DNA of 10,348 bases from JBBTCX01 sp964494205 (GCA_964494205.1 CAZBRD010000037.1:1-10348); one strand, 5' to 3'. Numbered from the stretch's first letter, positions 1-7,478 are shown. Program-made: numbers and translations. Notes: a model not told the origin generated them from the sequence alone.

Positions 1-26
1 CTACCAGAGAATCAAAGAGTACCTAA

Positions 27-45
27 GAGCAGCCTAAAACTGCTC
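27..45 (-). terminator. weak hairpin at the 3' end of the methyltransferase cassette
   Basis: GAGCAG and CTGCTC form a six-base inverted repeat around a seven-base loop. It overlaps the stop codon of the 27-codon frame that ends the minus-strand cassette. On the minus strand the stem is followed by a mixed sequence with a few T residues rather than a clean T-run, so if it terminates transcription it is weak. The position at the end of the gene cluster is the main support. Confidence 0.25.
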
Positions 46-127
46 AGTTTGAGTCAATTAGCTGATCTGGTACAACACGCAGCCGCTCCACACTCTGCCG
101 GATGAGCTTGAAACGGTCAACGCTCAT
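44..127 (-). CDS. possible 27-residue microprotein coupled to the methyltransferase gene
   Basis: A 27-codon open frame begins MSVDRFKLIRQ and ends LIDSN. Its ATG overlaps the stop codon of the ParB/MT-A70 gene in the arrangement ATGA, a classic sign of translational coupling on the minus strand. The peptide is charged and probably helical (RQSVERLRVV), with no signal peptide or membrane segment. I do not recognise it. It could be a genuine small accessory protein, the truncated start of a formerly longer gene, or chance, since ATGA overlaps occur at random. Nothing else in the window depends on it. Confidence 0.35.
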   Translation of the reverse strand: MSVDRFKLIRQSVERLRVVPDQLIDSN

Positions 128-1263
128 AGCGCCGTGCCCTCCGTCATCGTTGCGTCCGTCGTTACTTCCGCGCCCCAGCAAACCCAACCGGGCCGCTGGT
201 GTCGGGCAAATAATTCGAGGTAGGGACCCGGGGAGCATGACTCTATCAGGTCATACATCTCAATCGGTTTGCTGCTGTGACCCTGGGGACCGCGGTCGGC
301 TAGAAACCATGTCCCGACATCACGGCGCTTCAGCGGTTGACTGCCTTTGACTCCAAAGAGAATGTGCTCGGTCTGCCCTCGGAAGTACGAACCCAAGCCA
401 AAATATGGTTTGCACCACGTGATACAGGTGACATAACGAAAGCCCCACGAATCGAGAAGGATCTCGCCCTTGAATAAGCTGCGGTTGGTAATCCACAAGT
501 AGAGATGAGCATCGGCATCGGCGTAGTGACCGACGGGTAGAGCGGTTAGTGACTCCAATCGCAACGTCGCGTACGTCGGACGGCCGCGCCCGTAGAGGCC
601 TTCGCCATCGTCTTCTCCTTCATCACCGGGATCCCACGGCGGGTCGATTAAGATGGTGGAGAACTTCGCCGCCCCCAACGCCGCCTCAACTGAGGGGGCT
701 TCTTCCACCAGTTTGCGATTGACATCGCGATGAGCTTGACGGGCCTGCTCCTTCTGTTCGCGCTTCACCTGCTGCAGGGTCACTTCGCCAGCTTCGACGC
801 GCGCGCGATCATCGGCTGGCAACTCCTCAAAGACTCTCGCTTGCGCCAGCCGGTGTTCGGCAGTACGCGTAGGCACACCTAACTCTTCAGCGACGTCCGC
901 AATTGTTGCGGAAGTGGCATCGTTGCGCGCGCCGCGGCCGGTACGAACCCCCTTCGCCTCCAACAGGCGCTGAAAAGCGATGCCCCATTGGATGGGGCCA
1001 AGGTGGCGGCGGCAGAGATTGACTTTGAGGACGTGTTCGCGTCTCTCCTGCTCCGTTGTGAATTCGCGGACGATTGTCTGGTAAGGCAGGCCGAATCGTT
1101 GGGCGATCTCCACGCGGTTGTGGCCGTCAAGGATCACACCGTTCTCATCAACCTCGACGGGAACCAGCACGCCACGCTTGCGGATGTCGGCTTCCAGCGC
1201 GGCCAACTCCTCGGCGCGTAAAGGTGGCAGAAGTTGGTAGGGCGCCGGAGTATCAGCGCTCAT
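124..1263 (-). CDS. ParB-like domain fused to an MT-A70-family adenine methyltransferase
   Basis: The predicted 379-residue protein would use S-adenosylmethionine to methylate adenine at N6 in DNA. Residues about 12-58 match a ParB/Spo0J-type N-terminal domain (LPPLRAEE, GVLVPVEVDENGVILDGHNR, with DGHNR at 46-50). Residues about 120-149 look like the ParB-type helix-turn-helix (ATIADVAEELGVPTRTAEHR). A basic, helical linker follows. The catalytic part begins at DPPW (207-210) and continues through FRGQTEHILFGVKG (about 294-307) and SKPIEMYDLI to ELFARHQRPGWVCWG (about 350-364), all typical of the MT-A70 family. The frame is open upstream for another 15 codons, but I start at MSADTPAP because that ATG overlaps the end of the upstream HTH gene by 11 bases and no conserved sequence precedes it. 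ParB/MT-A70 fusions are common in phages and integrated elements, so this is probably an orphan methyltransferase of mobile origin. The target site cannot be read from the sequence. Confidence 0.88.
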   Translation of the reverse strand: MSADTPAPYQLLPPLRAEELAALEADIRKRGVLVPVEVDENGVILDGHNRVEIAQRFGLPYQTIVREFTTEQERREHVLKVNLCRRHLGPIQWGIAFQRLLEAKGVRTGRGARNDATSATIADVAEELGVPTRTAEHRLAQARVFEELPADDRARVEAGEVTLQQVKREQKEQARQAHRDVNRKLVEEAPSVEAALGAAKFSTILIDPPWDPGDEGEDDGEGLYGRGRPTYATLRLESLTALPVGHYADADAHLYLWITNRSLFKGEILLDSWGFRYVTCITWCKPYFGLGSYFRGQTEHILFGVKGSQPLKRRDVGTWFLADRGPQGHSSKPIEMYDLIESCSPGPYLELFARHQRPGWVCWGAEVTTDATMTEGTAL

Positions 1264-1468
1264 GACGCACCTCCCTGCGTTCCTGGATACGCTTGAGCTC
1301 CTCTGCAATCACAGCGATGGCTTCTTCGCTGAACACGCGGATCGCCCCAGCTCGTGTTCTTGGCTGGATGCTCCGGCTTCGGATGACGTACTCAACTTTG
1401 GAAAGCGGAACCTGGAGGCGCTCGGCAATCGTGCCGGTGGTTGGCGCCCGTTCAGTGCATGTATTCAC
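1253..1468 (-). CDS. small excisionase/MerR-like helix-turn-helix protein
   Basis: A 71-residue protein with a single predicted DNA-binding domain. TGTIAERLQVPLSKVEYVIR (about 12-31) reads as a helix-turn-helix. RTRAGAIRVFSEEAIAVIAEEL (about 37-58) resembles the wing and following helix of MerR/excisionase-type proteins, where an R-x-F/Y segment contacts DNA. The C-terminus is a charged helix. I start at GTG (1466-1468) because AGGAG lies seven bases upstream, an excellent ribosome binding site. The gene overlaps the start of the ParB/MT-A70 gene by 11 bases, so the two are almost certainly co-transcribed and translationally coupled. It may autoregulate the cassette through the repeats just upstream of it, or act as a directionality factor of an element whose integrase is not in the window. 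No partner integrase is visible, so the regulator role is the more cautious reading. Confidence 0.75.
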   Translation of the reverse strand: MNTCTERAPTTGTIAERLQVPLSKVEYVIRSRSIQPRTRAGAIRVFSEEAIAVIAEELKRIQERREVRHER

Positions 1469-1607
1469 GGTAATTCTCCTGCATGTAGGCCTTTGGTACG
1501 TGCCACGTGCCCGTTACCAGGCGGCCGTTACGCAGAAGTAGGCAGAACAAAGAGTGTTACGACGTAACATAAAGCCTTTTTTTGAAGTTGAAGTGGCCCA
1601 GGTGCGC
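1469..1607 (-). promoter_or_regulatory. repeat-rich intergenic region, candidate operator of the HTH/methyltransferase cassette
   Basis: This spacer between two same-strand genes holds several short repeats just upstream of the HTH gene. ACGTGCC occurs twice in tandem (1498-1511). CCGTTAC occurs twice (1511-1517 and 1525-1531). A perfect 15-base dyad, TGTTACG-A-CGTAACA, lies at 1555-1569, so the GTTAC core appears four times counting both orientations. A run of seven T residues (A on the minus strand) lies at 1577-1583. The placement, starting about 30 bases upstream of the GTG start, suits operator sites for a small DNA-binding protein encoded immediately downstream. I could not identify convincing -35 and -10 hexamers. 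Confidence 0.4.
1555..1569. repeat. 15-base perfect palindromic dyad with single central base
   Basis: TGTTACG and CGTAACA are exact reverse complements flanking one A. As RNA it would form a six-base stem with a three-base loop. It is followed on the minus strand by CTCTTTGTT, a poor T-tract, so it could be a weak terminator for the upstream 448-residue gene. The recurrence of its GTTAC core nearby makes a protein-binding site equally or more likely. Confidence 0.4.
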
Positions 1608-2954
1608 TTAGTCAAACTGCCATGGCAGGTCCAACACGGGGCGGTAGGCAAAAGATACCCCCTCCGTACAAATGCTGCTCTTAAGATGCTCAAAAAGTCG
1701 CGGACAAAACTGCTTAATCTTCCTGAACGCGATGTCGCGACGACGGGCTACGGCGGCACGTGCTAATTGCCCTGACGACTGCCCCGCCAAATTGCATGCC
1801 TCTCCGCCAAGGCCAAAGGCTTTGCCTAACTCAGCCGCAAGAAATCGTTGTTCATTTTGAAGACTTTCAACTCGACCTAAGTCCCCTAGTTGGGTTGCTT
1901 CGGCTATTTGCTCCTCAATCTCATTGAAACGCTCTTCGATGTTGCGTTTAGTGTCGTTATCCATGACCTCTTGAAATGAGTTGACGAGATTCGTCTGGGA
2001 GAGGTTACCCTTCATCAGAAAAATGGCTGGAAACGGAGCTTGTGAGTTTGGATACCGCAACAAGAATTGGATTAACTCAAGCCCCTTTACGTGTTTGAGT
2101 TGAACACGCTCGCTCTCAAAGCAAACCTCCCAGATTTCACCGCTTCGCCGAAACACATATTGAGCTTGGAATTTGGCCTCAGTTACGCCACGGGCAACAA
2201 ACTCCCATCGAGCCCCCGCGAGTGCCGCCGTCTCACCCCTTAGATTCAGGAAGATAGGTGGTACGCCCATTCTTCCAGTGAGGCGATCCAGAAATGGCCA
2301 CTTTGATCGAGAAACTAATCCGTTTGCTTCAATTGTTTCAAGAGCATCATCAAACGATGATTTCGCAACGCCTAGGTGTGAAAGCCAAACGCTCAGAAAA
2401 TGTTCTTTGATCCCCTTCCCCATTAAACGCGGATCGCCTGCCACACTGGGGTCATTTTTCGCACGGTACAAAACTTTTAACAGAATCGGAACGACTAATC
2501 TCCAATCGTCAATCGTCGGTTGAGGAGGTTTGGCCTCCCAAGCCTCCTCACCTAGTGGAGTTCGGCGGAGACACCACCCGCGCGGTTTTTGAATCCATTC
2601 GATCCAATTGCGCCTTGTAGTCGCCTCGATCAGTTTATTAACTTTCTCAGGAGTGATCTCAATTGGATTTGACCACCCACACCGAAGTTCGAGAGGAATT
2701 ATGTCGTATGCTAGGCGCTCAATGTATGCTTCCTTTGTACCGTCAGTTCGGAATTCACGCGGCGGCGGTTTTTTCAGTCGATTGAGTAGCTCGACTATTA
2801 CGGCTTCAGGAATTGTTTGGACAGGTGAACGTGGATCGTTTGACTTCGAAGTGGTGAAGGGCCCTTGTGGGTCTACTCGGTTCGCCAACCAGACGACTAA
2901 TCGTTGCGAGCCTTCACAGCATAGGTATTCGTTCGATATGTCCGAAATTGCCAT
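1608..2954 (-). CDS. uncharacterised protein with a regulator-type C-terminal wHTH/coiled-coil module
   Basis: A 448-residue, probably cytoplasmic protein with no signal peptide or membrane segment. Residues about 266-303 (YVFRRSGEIWEV through KGLELIQFLLRYPN) and about 334-447 (a charged coiled-coil-like stretch, then LGKAFGLGG, then HLKSSICTEGVSFAYRP and a final PWQF) match, from memory, a C-terminal module of many large regulatory/ATPase-type proteins in planctomycetes, acidobacteria and actinobacteria. There the pattern is a winged-helix-like FRR-x-G-x-W segment, a coiled coil, FGLGG and a final FCSY-x-P-like end. The N-terminal half, with IPEAVIVELLNRLKK and a Trp-rich segment (NWIEWIQKPRGWC), is unrecognised. 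No kinase, AAA or TPR domain is seen, so it is much shorter than those relatives. The frame is open for a further 108 codons upstream, but that extension reads like non-coding translation. I prefer this ATG, which has a purine-rich GGGGAGAAAGAG 9-15 bases upstream. It may sense or bind DNA; the function is unknown. Confidence 0.8.
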   Translation of the reverse strand: MAISDISNEYLCCEGSQRLVVWLANRVDPQGPFTTSKSNDPRSPVQTIPEAVIVELLNRLKKPPPREFRTDGTKEAYIERLAYDIIPLELRCGWSNPIEITPEKVNKLIEATTRRNWIEWIQKPRGWCLRRTPLGEEAWEAKPPQPTIDDWRLVVPILLKVLYRAKNDPSVAGDPRLMGKGIKEHFLSVWLSHLGVAKSSFDDALETIEANGLVSRSKWPFLDRLTGRMGVPPIFLNLRGETAALAGARWEFVARGVTEAKFQAQYVFRRSGEIWEVCFESERVQLKHVKGLELIQFLLRYPNSQAPFPAIFLMKGNLSQTNLVNSFQEVMDNDTKRNIEERFNEIEEQIAEATQLGDLGRVESLQNEQRFLAAELGKAFGLGGEACNLAGQSSGQLARAAVARRRDIAFRKIKQFCPRLFEHLKSSICTEGVSFAYRPVLDLPWQFD

Positions 2955-3396
2955 AATCGAGAACTCTTTCTCCCCATCTCTCCGATTCTCGGAGCGAAAC
3001 GGCATTGTTTCAAGTCCGTGCGAGGACTGTGCTTCCCTCTCCCAAAGTAGCAGGCTATGTCCGAAAGACCGTGGTTGCGCTGGAACATGGTTGGTCGGCA
3101 TAATCGTTTGCACATTTGTTAGCCTGAACAGCAGAACAAGGCTATCGATTACATTTTGACGGTTATTGTCTTTGTTTGGTCTGTGCGCACCTCGGAGACA
3201 TAACCCAAAGTTGTGGATGGCAGAACTGAGAAAGGCAGGGTACGATCGGTACGTTTTCATTGCACCGGATCGGTCCAACGAAGGTGTAGGAATAGCATTC
3301 GGTCATGTTTGATACGAACGCGGTAGGACTGAGTTCCGATAGCTCACGCTTGGATTTTTGGGGCGAGGGGGTAATGCATACGAAAAGGTCGTCCTT
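2955..3396. other. divergent intergenic region with no convincing gene
   Basis: This stretch separates the minus-strand 448-residue gene from the plus-strand PEP-CTERM gene and should hold promoters for both. Open frames pass through it on each strand, but none shows a recognisable domain or a good ribosome binding site. The upstream part of the minus-strand frame (to 3278) could be an N-terminal extension if an earlier start is used. I see no strong -35/-10 pair, terminator or repeat. Confidence 0.5.
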
Positions 3397-3972
3397 ATGA
3401 AGTATCTGCCGATTGCTATGATGCTGTTACTGCCACATCATGTTTTGGCAGGGACAATATTCACTTGGATAGAAGGAGATGAAGAATCCCTTCTCGCCGG
3501 GACAAGTGGGCCGTATGACCACCAGAGCCATGATTCAAATTGGTCTGTAGACACTTCCGATCTATCAAGTGACGGTCTTCCTTTTCATTTCACATTTGTG
3601 GACGAAGGGATAGTCGGTTTCATTCCTGGCAGCGGGACCGGTGGAAATGGGTTGATTACAATCACTGATTTGCCTCTAAAGACAGGAGAATTACTCGTAT
3701 TCTCTGAACCAGTAGTTTTACTGCAAAGTTACAGTCACATCTTCCTTGGCGCCAATTCGCTTGTCAGGAACAAGCTGGAAGTCATCTCGGGAGTCGCGCT
3801 TAACCTAGACGCGAGTTCGATCGAGCTCGAGTTTGTGTCTGACACCGAGTTTGTAGTGACGGGCCATTTTGAGGGGACAATAATAGAAGATTATGTGGTC
3901 GTCCCCGAACCGGCAACGGCCCTTCTTCTGATCGTCGGTGGTACTTATTGCCTCATTAAGCGACGGCGGTGA
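3397..3972 (+). CDS. small exported PEP-CTERM sorting-signal protein
   Basis: The 191-residue protein has a Sec signal peptide (MKYLPIAMMLLLPHHVLA, probable cleavage after residue 18). Its C-terminus is a textbook PEP-CTERM signal at residues 169-191: VPEP, then a hydrophobic segment (ATALLLIVGGTYCLI), then KRRR. In known systems an exosortase recognises this tail and anchors or releases the protein at the cell surface; that enzyme is not in the window. The mature part (about 19-168) is acidic, rich in Gly, Ser, Thr and beta-prone residues, has no cysteines and has no domain I recognise. I start at the ATG at 3397 because AAAAGG sits about eight bases upstream and the hydrophobic signal begins there; the frame is open 13 codons further upstream. 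It appears monocistronic and unrelated in function to the restriction genes next to it. It supports a Gram-negative-type envelope of the planctomycete/verrucomicrobial/proteobacterial kind. Confidence 0.85.
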   Translation: MKYLPIAMMLLLPHHVLAGTIFTWIEGDEESLLAGTSGPYDHQSHDSNWSVDTSDLSSDGLPFHFTFVDEGIVGFIPGSGTGGNGLITITDLPLKTGELLVFSEPVVLLQSYSHIFLGANSLVRNKLEVISGVALNLDASSIELEFVSDTEFVVTGHFEGTIIEDYVVVPEPATALLLIVGGTYCLIKRRR

Positions 3973-4253
3973 AGGCATACGCAAGGTATTTCCGTCCACA
4001 AGATTTGGAGATTCATTGATTACGAGCTGAAGAGTGCGGCAGGACGCCAAAAAGTGTTGACCACTCGAGGGCTTCTAACAACTGGCGGAGAGTTTGTCAT
4101 TCTGAAGTGGAATAAAGCGGGCGCAACGCACTCATCATTTTCGAACGAGCTAGACCGAAAGTATTCACTATTCATAACCTCGCCGTTGCACCCTAAACTA
4201 CCATCCTATAGATTGTCTTTCCAGATCAGGATAATTGCGGCCGAGGTTTTGAG
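3973..4253 (+). promoter_or_regulatory. leader region upstream of the restriction-like operon
   Basis: There are 281 bases between the PEP-CTERM stop and the helicase start. A 71-codon frame beginning with GTG at 4054 overlaps the helicase start in another phase. It has no recognisable domain and I reject it. GATAAT at 4230-4235 is close to a -10 consensus and would give a short leader containing the GAGG ribosome binding site, but no matching -35 is present. I see no clear terminator for the PEP-CTERM gene and no long repeat. The operon promoter is presumably here. Confidence 0.35.
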
Positions 4254-7200
4254 ATGCCGAATCGCGTAAGTCCGACAGGCAGCGAGCTTTTCATTGTCGA
4301 TAACAGCGATGTCGACTGGAAAGTATTGCGCTACCTTCACGACTGGTGCCAGCTTTCCAAATCCATCGACATCGCCACCGGCTATTTCGAGATAGGCTCG
4401 CTACTTGCCTTGAAAGACGAATGGCAAAAGGTCGACCACATCCGGATTCTTAAGGGCGATGAGGCTTCCATGCGAACTCGCAATGCTTTTGTGCGCGGTT
4501 TGGCGGATATCGAGGCACAACTCGACAACAGCTTGGAGGAAGAGAAGCGGAACAACGACTTTCTTCAAGGCGTGCCTGCGATTGTGGAAGCAATTCGGTC
4601 TGGCAAGATCACATGCCGAGTTTACCGCAAAGAAAAATTCCACGCCAAGGCATACATTACCCATGCCCGTTTAGACGTGGTCGGCGCCTCGGCCCTTGTC
4701 GGTTCTTCAAACTTCACATTGCCGGGAATCACCGAGAACATCGAGCTTAACGTTCAGATCACTGGGCGGCCAGTTTCAGTGCTTCAAGAGTGGTACGAGG
4801 AACATTGGCGAAATGCAGAAGACGTAACGCCGGAGATCCTTCGCGTCATCGAGCGCCATATTCGAGAGCACTCGCCGTTCGTAGTGTACGCAAAGTCGCT
4901 CCAGGAATTCTTCAGTGGCCACGAAATGACCGTGGGCGAATGGGAACAAAAGGAATCGAGAATCTATTCTATTCTCGATACCTATCAGCGAGAAGGTTAT
5001 CAATCGCTCATCAAAGTCGGCAACCATTTTAGTGGAGCGTTCCTTTGCGATGGCGTCGGCTTAGGCAAGACTTTCATCGGAATGATGCTCATTGAGCGGC
5101 TCATATTGCATGATCGAAAACGAGTGCTCCTAGTGGTGCCAAAAGCCGCTCGTGGGCCGGTTTGGGAACGAGCCATAAGGAAGTATCTGCGCCACATCGG
5201 GAGCGGTGATTACAGTAGTCTCGCGATACTTAACCATAGCGACCTACAACGCGAAGGCGACTTCCCCGAACGGATTGCTCGCATCAAAGAGATGGCCGAT
5301 GTTGTCGTCATCGACGAAGCTCACCATTTCCGAAATCCCGGTCAAACAGGCAATCTCGAAAGCGCACTAGCCGTAGTTCGAGGCGGTAGCAACCGGCGTG
5401 GCCAGATTATGGGTTCAGAAGAATCCAGGCCGTCGCGGTATTGGCGGCTCTTCGATCTCGTAGAAGGCAAACAGCTCTACATGTTGACTGCGACTCCGAT
5501 CAACAACTCGCTCCTGGATTTTAAGCATATGGTTGAGCTTTTTTCCAGGCGTCGCCCAGACTACTTCAAGGATGCGCCAGTTGGCATTCATTCGCTGGAC
5601 GGACATTTTCGGAAACTCAAAAAGGAACTAGAGAAAATGTCAATCGGACGGTCGGCTGTTGAAGGCATTGGTGACTCGCTTCCCGAAACCAATCTGGTAG
5701 AAGCGGAGAGGGTTTTGAGCCATGATGCGATTTTTAGGGCGCTTGTTGTTCAGCGAAGCCGAGCTTATGTTCGTGAAAGTCAACTCCAACAAGGCGCTTC
5801 GCTCGCGATGTTCCCGGTTCGGGAGCCGCCTCGAGTTGGCGAATACCGGTTGAAAGTTGTTTACGGAAGGCTCCTTGATCTCCTCGAAAAGGCCTTTAGC
5901 AAGGATAAGCCGCTATTCAACCTGGCGATCTATTACCCCCTCGCCTATCCGAGTACTAAGCGGACGGATATTGATCCCTTTATCGAAAACCGACAGAAAC
6001 AGGTCGTCAGCTTGATTCGCACTCAATTCCTAAAGCGATTTGAGAGTTCGGCTCATGCGTTTCAATGCTCATGTGTCCGATTGTTTCTCCATCTTCTCGC
6101 ATTTGTACAGAGACACAGCGAATCTCCCACAGAGAAGCGCCGTCTGGAAAGGTGGCGCGACCAAAACCAGGAAATCCTCGATTACATCAAGGGCCACCAA
6201 ACACGTTGGCGAATCGAAGAAGGTGAGGATCCGGATGAAGACGTTGTCTCGGATGAGATGTTGGAATCAATCGACGAACTATCCCGGGATGAATATGCCG
6301 TCGATGAGATCATCGCCGAGACATTCCTCGACATCGATCAGCTTGTCGATTTCTTCGAAGAGTTGAAGAAATTCAAGGTCCGAAACGACGACAAACTCAA
6401 GGCTTTGGTTAAGCTACTCCAAACCGATCCAGTCCTTAGTGCACATAAAGTTCTGATCTTTACTGAATTCGCCGATACAGCGCATTACCTCCGCGATGAG
6501 CTTCGCGAGAACGGCATCGCCGGTGTGGACGAAGTAGATAGCAGCACGAAGCGCGACCGGGGGGACATCATCCGACAGTTCGCACCCTACTACAACGGCG
6601 CTACATCAGCCGGCCTCGCGAACGATGGGCTCGCCGAAACTCGCGTTCTGATTTCCACTGATGTTTTGTCCGAGGGCCTCAACCTTCAGGACGCCACCCG
6701 TCTCATCAATTACGACATTCATTGGAACCCGGTCCGACTTATGCAGCGCATAGGCCGCGTTGATCGCCGGATGAGCCCGGAAATCGAAGCCAAGCTCATC
6801 TCAGACCATCCTGACCAGGCTGTACTTCGCGGCAAGGTCGTCTATTGGAATTTTCTTCCCCCGGAGGAACTCGACGAATTGCTCCGACTCTACAGCAGAG
6901 TGTCGAAGAAGACGCTACGCATATCGAAGACTTTCGGAATCGAAGGCCGTAAGCTATTAAAACCAGAGGACGACTACGAGGCGCTCCGCGAGTTTAACGC
7001 CGACTACGAAGGCTCGCCCACGCAGTTAGAACAGATGCACTTGGAATTTCAGCAATTACTGCGGGACAACCCAGGCCTTGAAGACCGCCTGCGATTGCTT
7101 CCGTTGAAAGTGTTCAGCGGAAAAAAGCATCCGAGCATAGACGCCAAAGCTGTGTTTTTCTGCTACGCACTCCCGGCGCGACCCGTGGGAGATAGTGCCA

Positions 7201-7478
7201 GCCAAGACGGTACCGCCGAACAATGGTCTATAGATCAAGGCCACGTGAATTGGTACTTGTACTCCTTGGAAACCGGGGAAATCACTTGTGAGCCTGGCGA
7301 CATCGTCGGCGTAATCCGAAGCACCCCTGAAACGCCTCGGCATTGCACCATTGAACGCAAGACTCTTTCTTCAATTCGCGCCGAAATCGAAAAGCACATC
7401 AAGAACACTTACTTGAAACAGGTTCAAGCTCCGGTTGGTGTCAAGCCGGTACTGAAAGCCTGGATGGAACTAAGCTAA
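4254..7478 (+). CDS. PLD-nuclease/SNF2-type helicase of a split ISP-like restriction system
   Basis: The 1074-residue cytoplasmic protein combines a nuclease domain with a superfamily 2 translocase. Residues about 10-190 form a phospholipase D-like nuclease domain (FHAKAYI around 129-135, GSSNFT at 150-155, then ENIELNV). Motif I is DGVGLGKT (266-273), motif II DEAH (354-357) and motif III TATP (412-415). Lobe two has VLIFTEFADTAHYL (733-746), STDVLSEGLNLQ (801-812) and QRIGRVDR (831-838), all intact and RapA/SNF2-like. A long acidic insertion lies between the lobes (around 640-700). The C-terminal region (about 950-1074), ending near KAWMELS, is conserved in this helicase family as I remember it. 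GAGG seven bases before the ATG fixes the start. The stop lies nine bases before the methyltransferase gene. It likely translocates on DNA when the partner detects unmethylated sites, and cleaves with the PLD domain. The Asp of the HKD motif is replaced by His137. Confidence 0.92.
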   Translation: MPNRVSPTGSELFIVDNSDVDWKVLRYLHDWCQLSKSIDIATGYFEIGSLLALKDEWQKVDHIRILKGDEASMRTRNAFVRGLADIEAQLDNSLEEEKRNNDFLQGVPAIVEAIRSGKITCRVYRKEKFHAKAYITHARLDVVGASALVGSSNFTLPGITENIELNVQITGRPVSVLQEWYEEHWRNAEDVTPEILRVIERHIREHSPFVVYAKSLQEFFSGHEMTVGEWEQKESRIYSILDTYQREGYQSLIKVGNHFSGAFLCDGVGLGKTFIGMMLIERLILHDRKRVLLVVPKAARGPVWERAIRKYLRHIGSGDYSSLAILNHSDLQREGDFPERIARIKEMADVVVIDEAHHFRNPGQTGNLESALAVVRGGSNRRGQIMGSEESRPSRYWRLFDLVEGKQLYMLTATPINNSLLDFKHMVELFSRRRPDYFKDAPVGIHSLDGHFRKLKKELEKMSIGRSAVEGIGDSLPETNLVEAERVLSHDAIFRALVVQRSRAYVRESQLQQGASLAMFPVREPPRVGEYRLKVVYGRLLDLLEKAFSKDKPLFNLAIYYPLAYPSTKRTDIDPFIENRQKQVVSLIRTQFLKRFESSAHAFQCSCVRLFLHLLAFVQRHSESPTEKRRLERWRDQNQEILDYIKGHQTRWRIEEGEDPDEDVVSDEMLESIDELSRDEYAVDEIIAETFLDIDQLVDFFEELKKFKVRNDDKLKALVKLLQTDPVLSAHKVLIFTEFADTAHYLRDELRENGIAGVDEVDSSTKRDRGDIIRQFAPYYNGATSAGLANDGLAETRVLISTDVLSEGLNLQDATRLINYDIHWNPVRLMQRIGRVDRRMSPEIEAKLISDHPDQAVLRGKVVYWNFLPPEELDELLRLYSRVSKKTLRISKTFGIEGRKLLKPEDDYEALREFNADYEGSPTQLEQMHLEFQQLLRDNPGLEDRLRLLPLKVFSGKKHPSIDAKAVFFCYALPARPVGDSASQDGTAEQWSIDQGHVNWYLYSLETGEITCEPGDIVGVIRSTPETPRHCTIERKTLSSIRAEIEKHIKNTYLKQVQAPVGVKPVLKAWMELS

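Noticed and set aside
124..1263. chromosome partitioning ParB protein
   Set aside because: The ParB-like domain is only the N-terminal part. The DPPW and ELFAR motifs identify an MT-A70 methyltransferase, and there is no ParA neighbour.
1504..1509. CACGTG palindrome as a specific regulatory site
   Set aside because: A six-base palindrome of this kind occurs often by chance, and here it simply arises from the tandem ACGTGCC repeat already reported.
2608..3159. 183-codon plus-strand frame opposite the 448-residue gene
   Set aside because: It lies antisense to a minus-strand gene with recognisable family features, has no domain and shows the low-complexity look of a shadow frame.
2955..3278. 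108-codon N-terminal extension of the 448-residue protein
   Set aside because: It stays open but has no recognisable motif, no good ribosome binding site at its ATG codons, and reads like translated intergenic DNA. The downstream ATG at 2954 is preferred.
4054..4269. 71-codon GTG-initiated frame upstream of the helicase
   Set aside because: It has no clear ribosome binding site and no domain, and it overlaps the well-supported helicase start in another phase.
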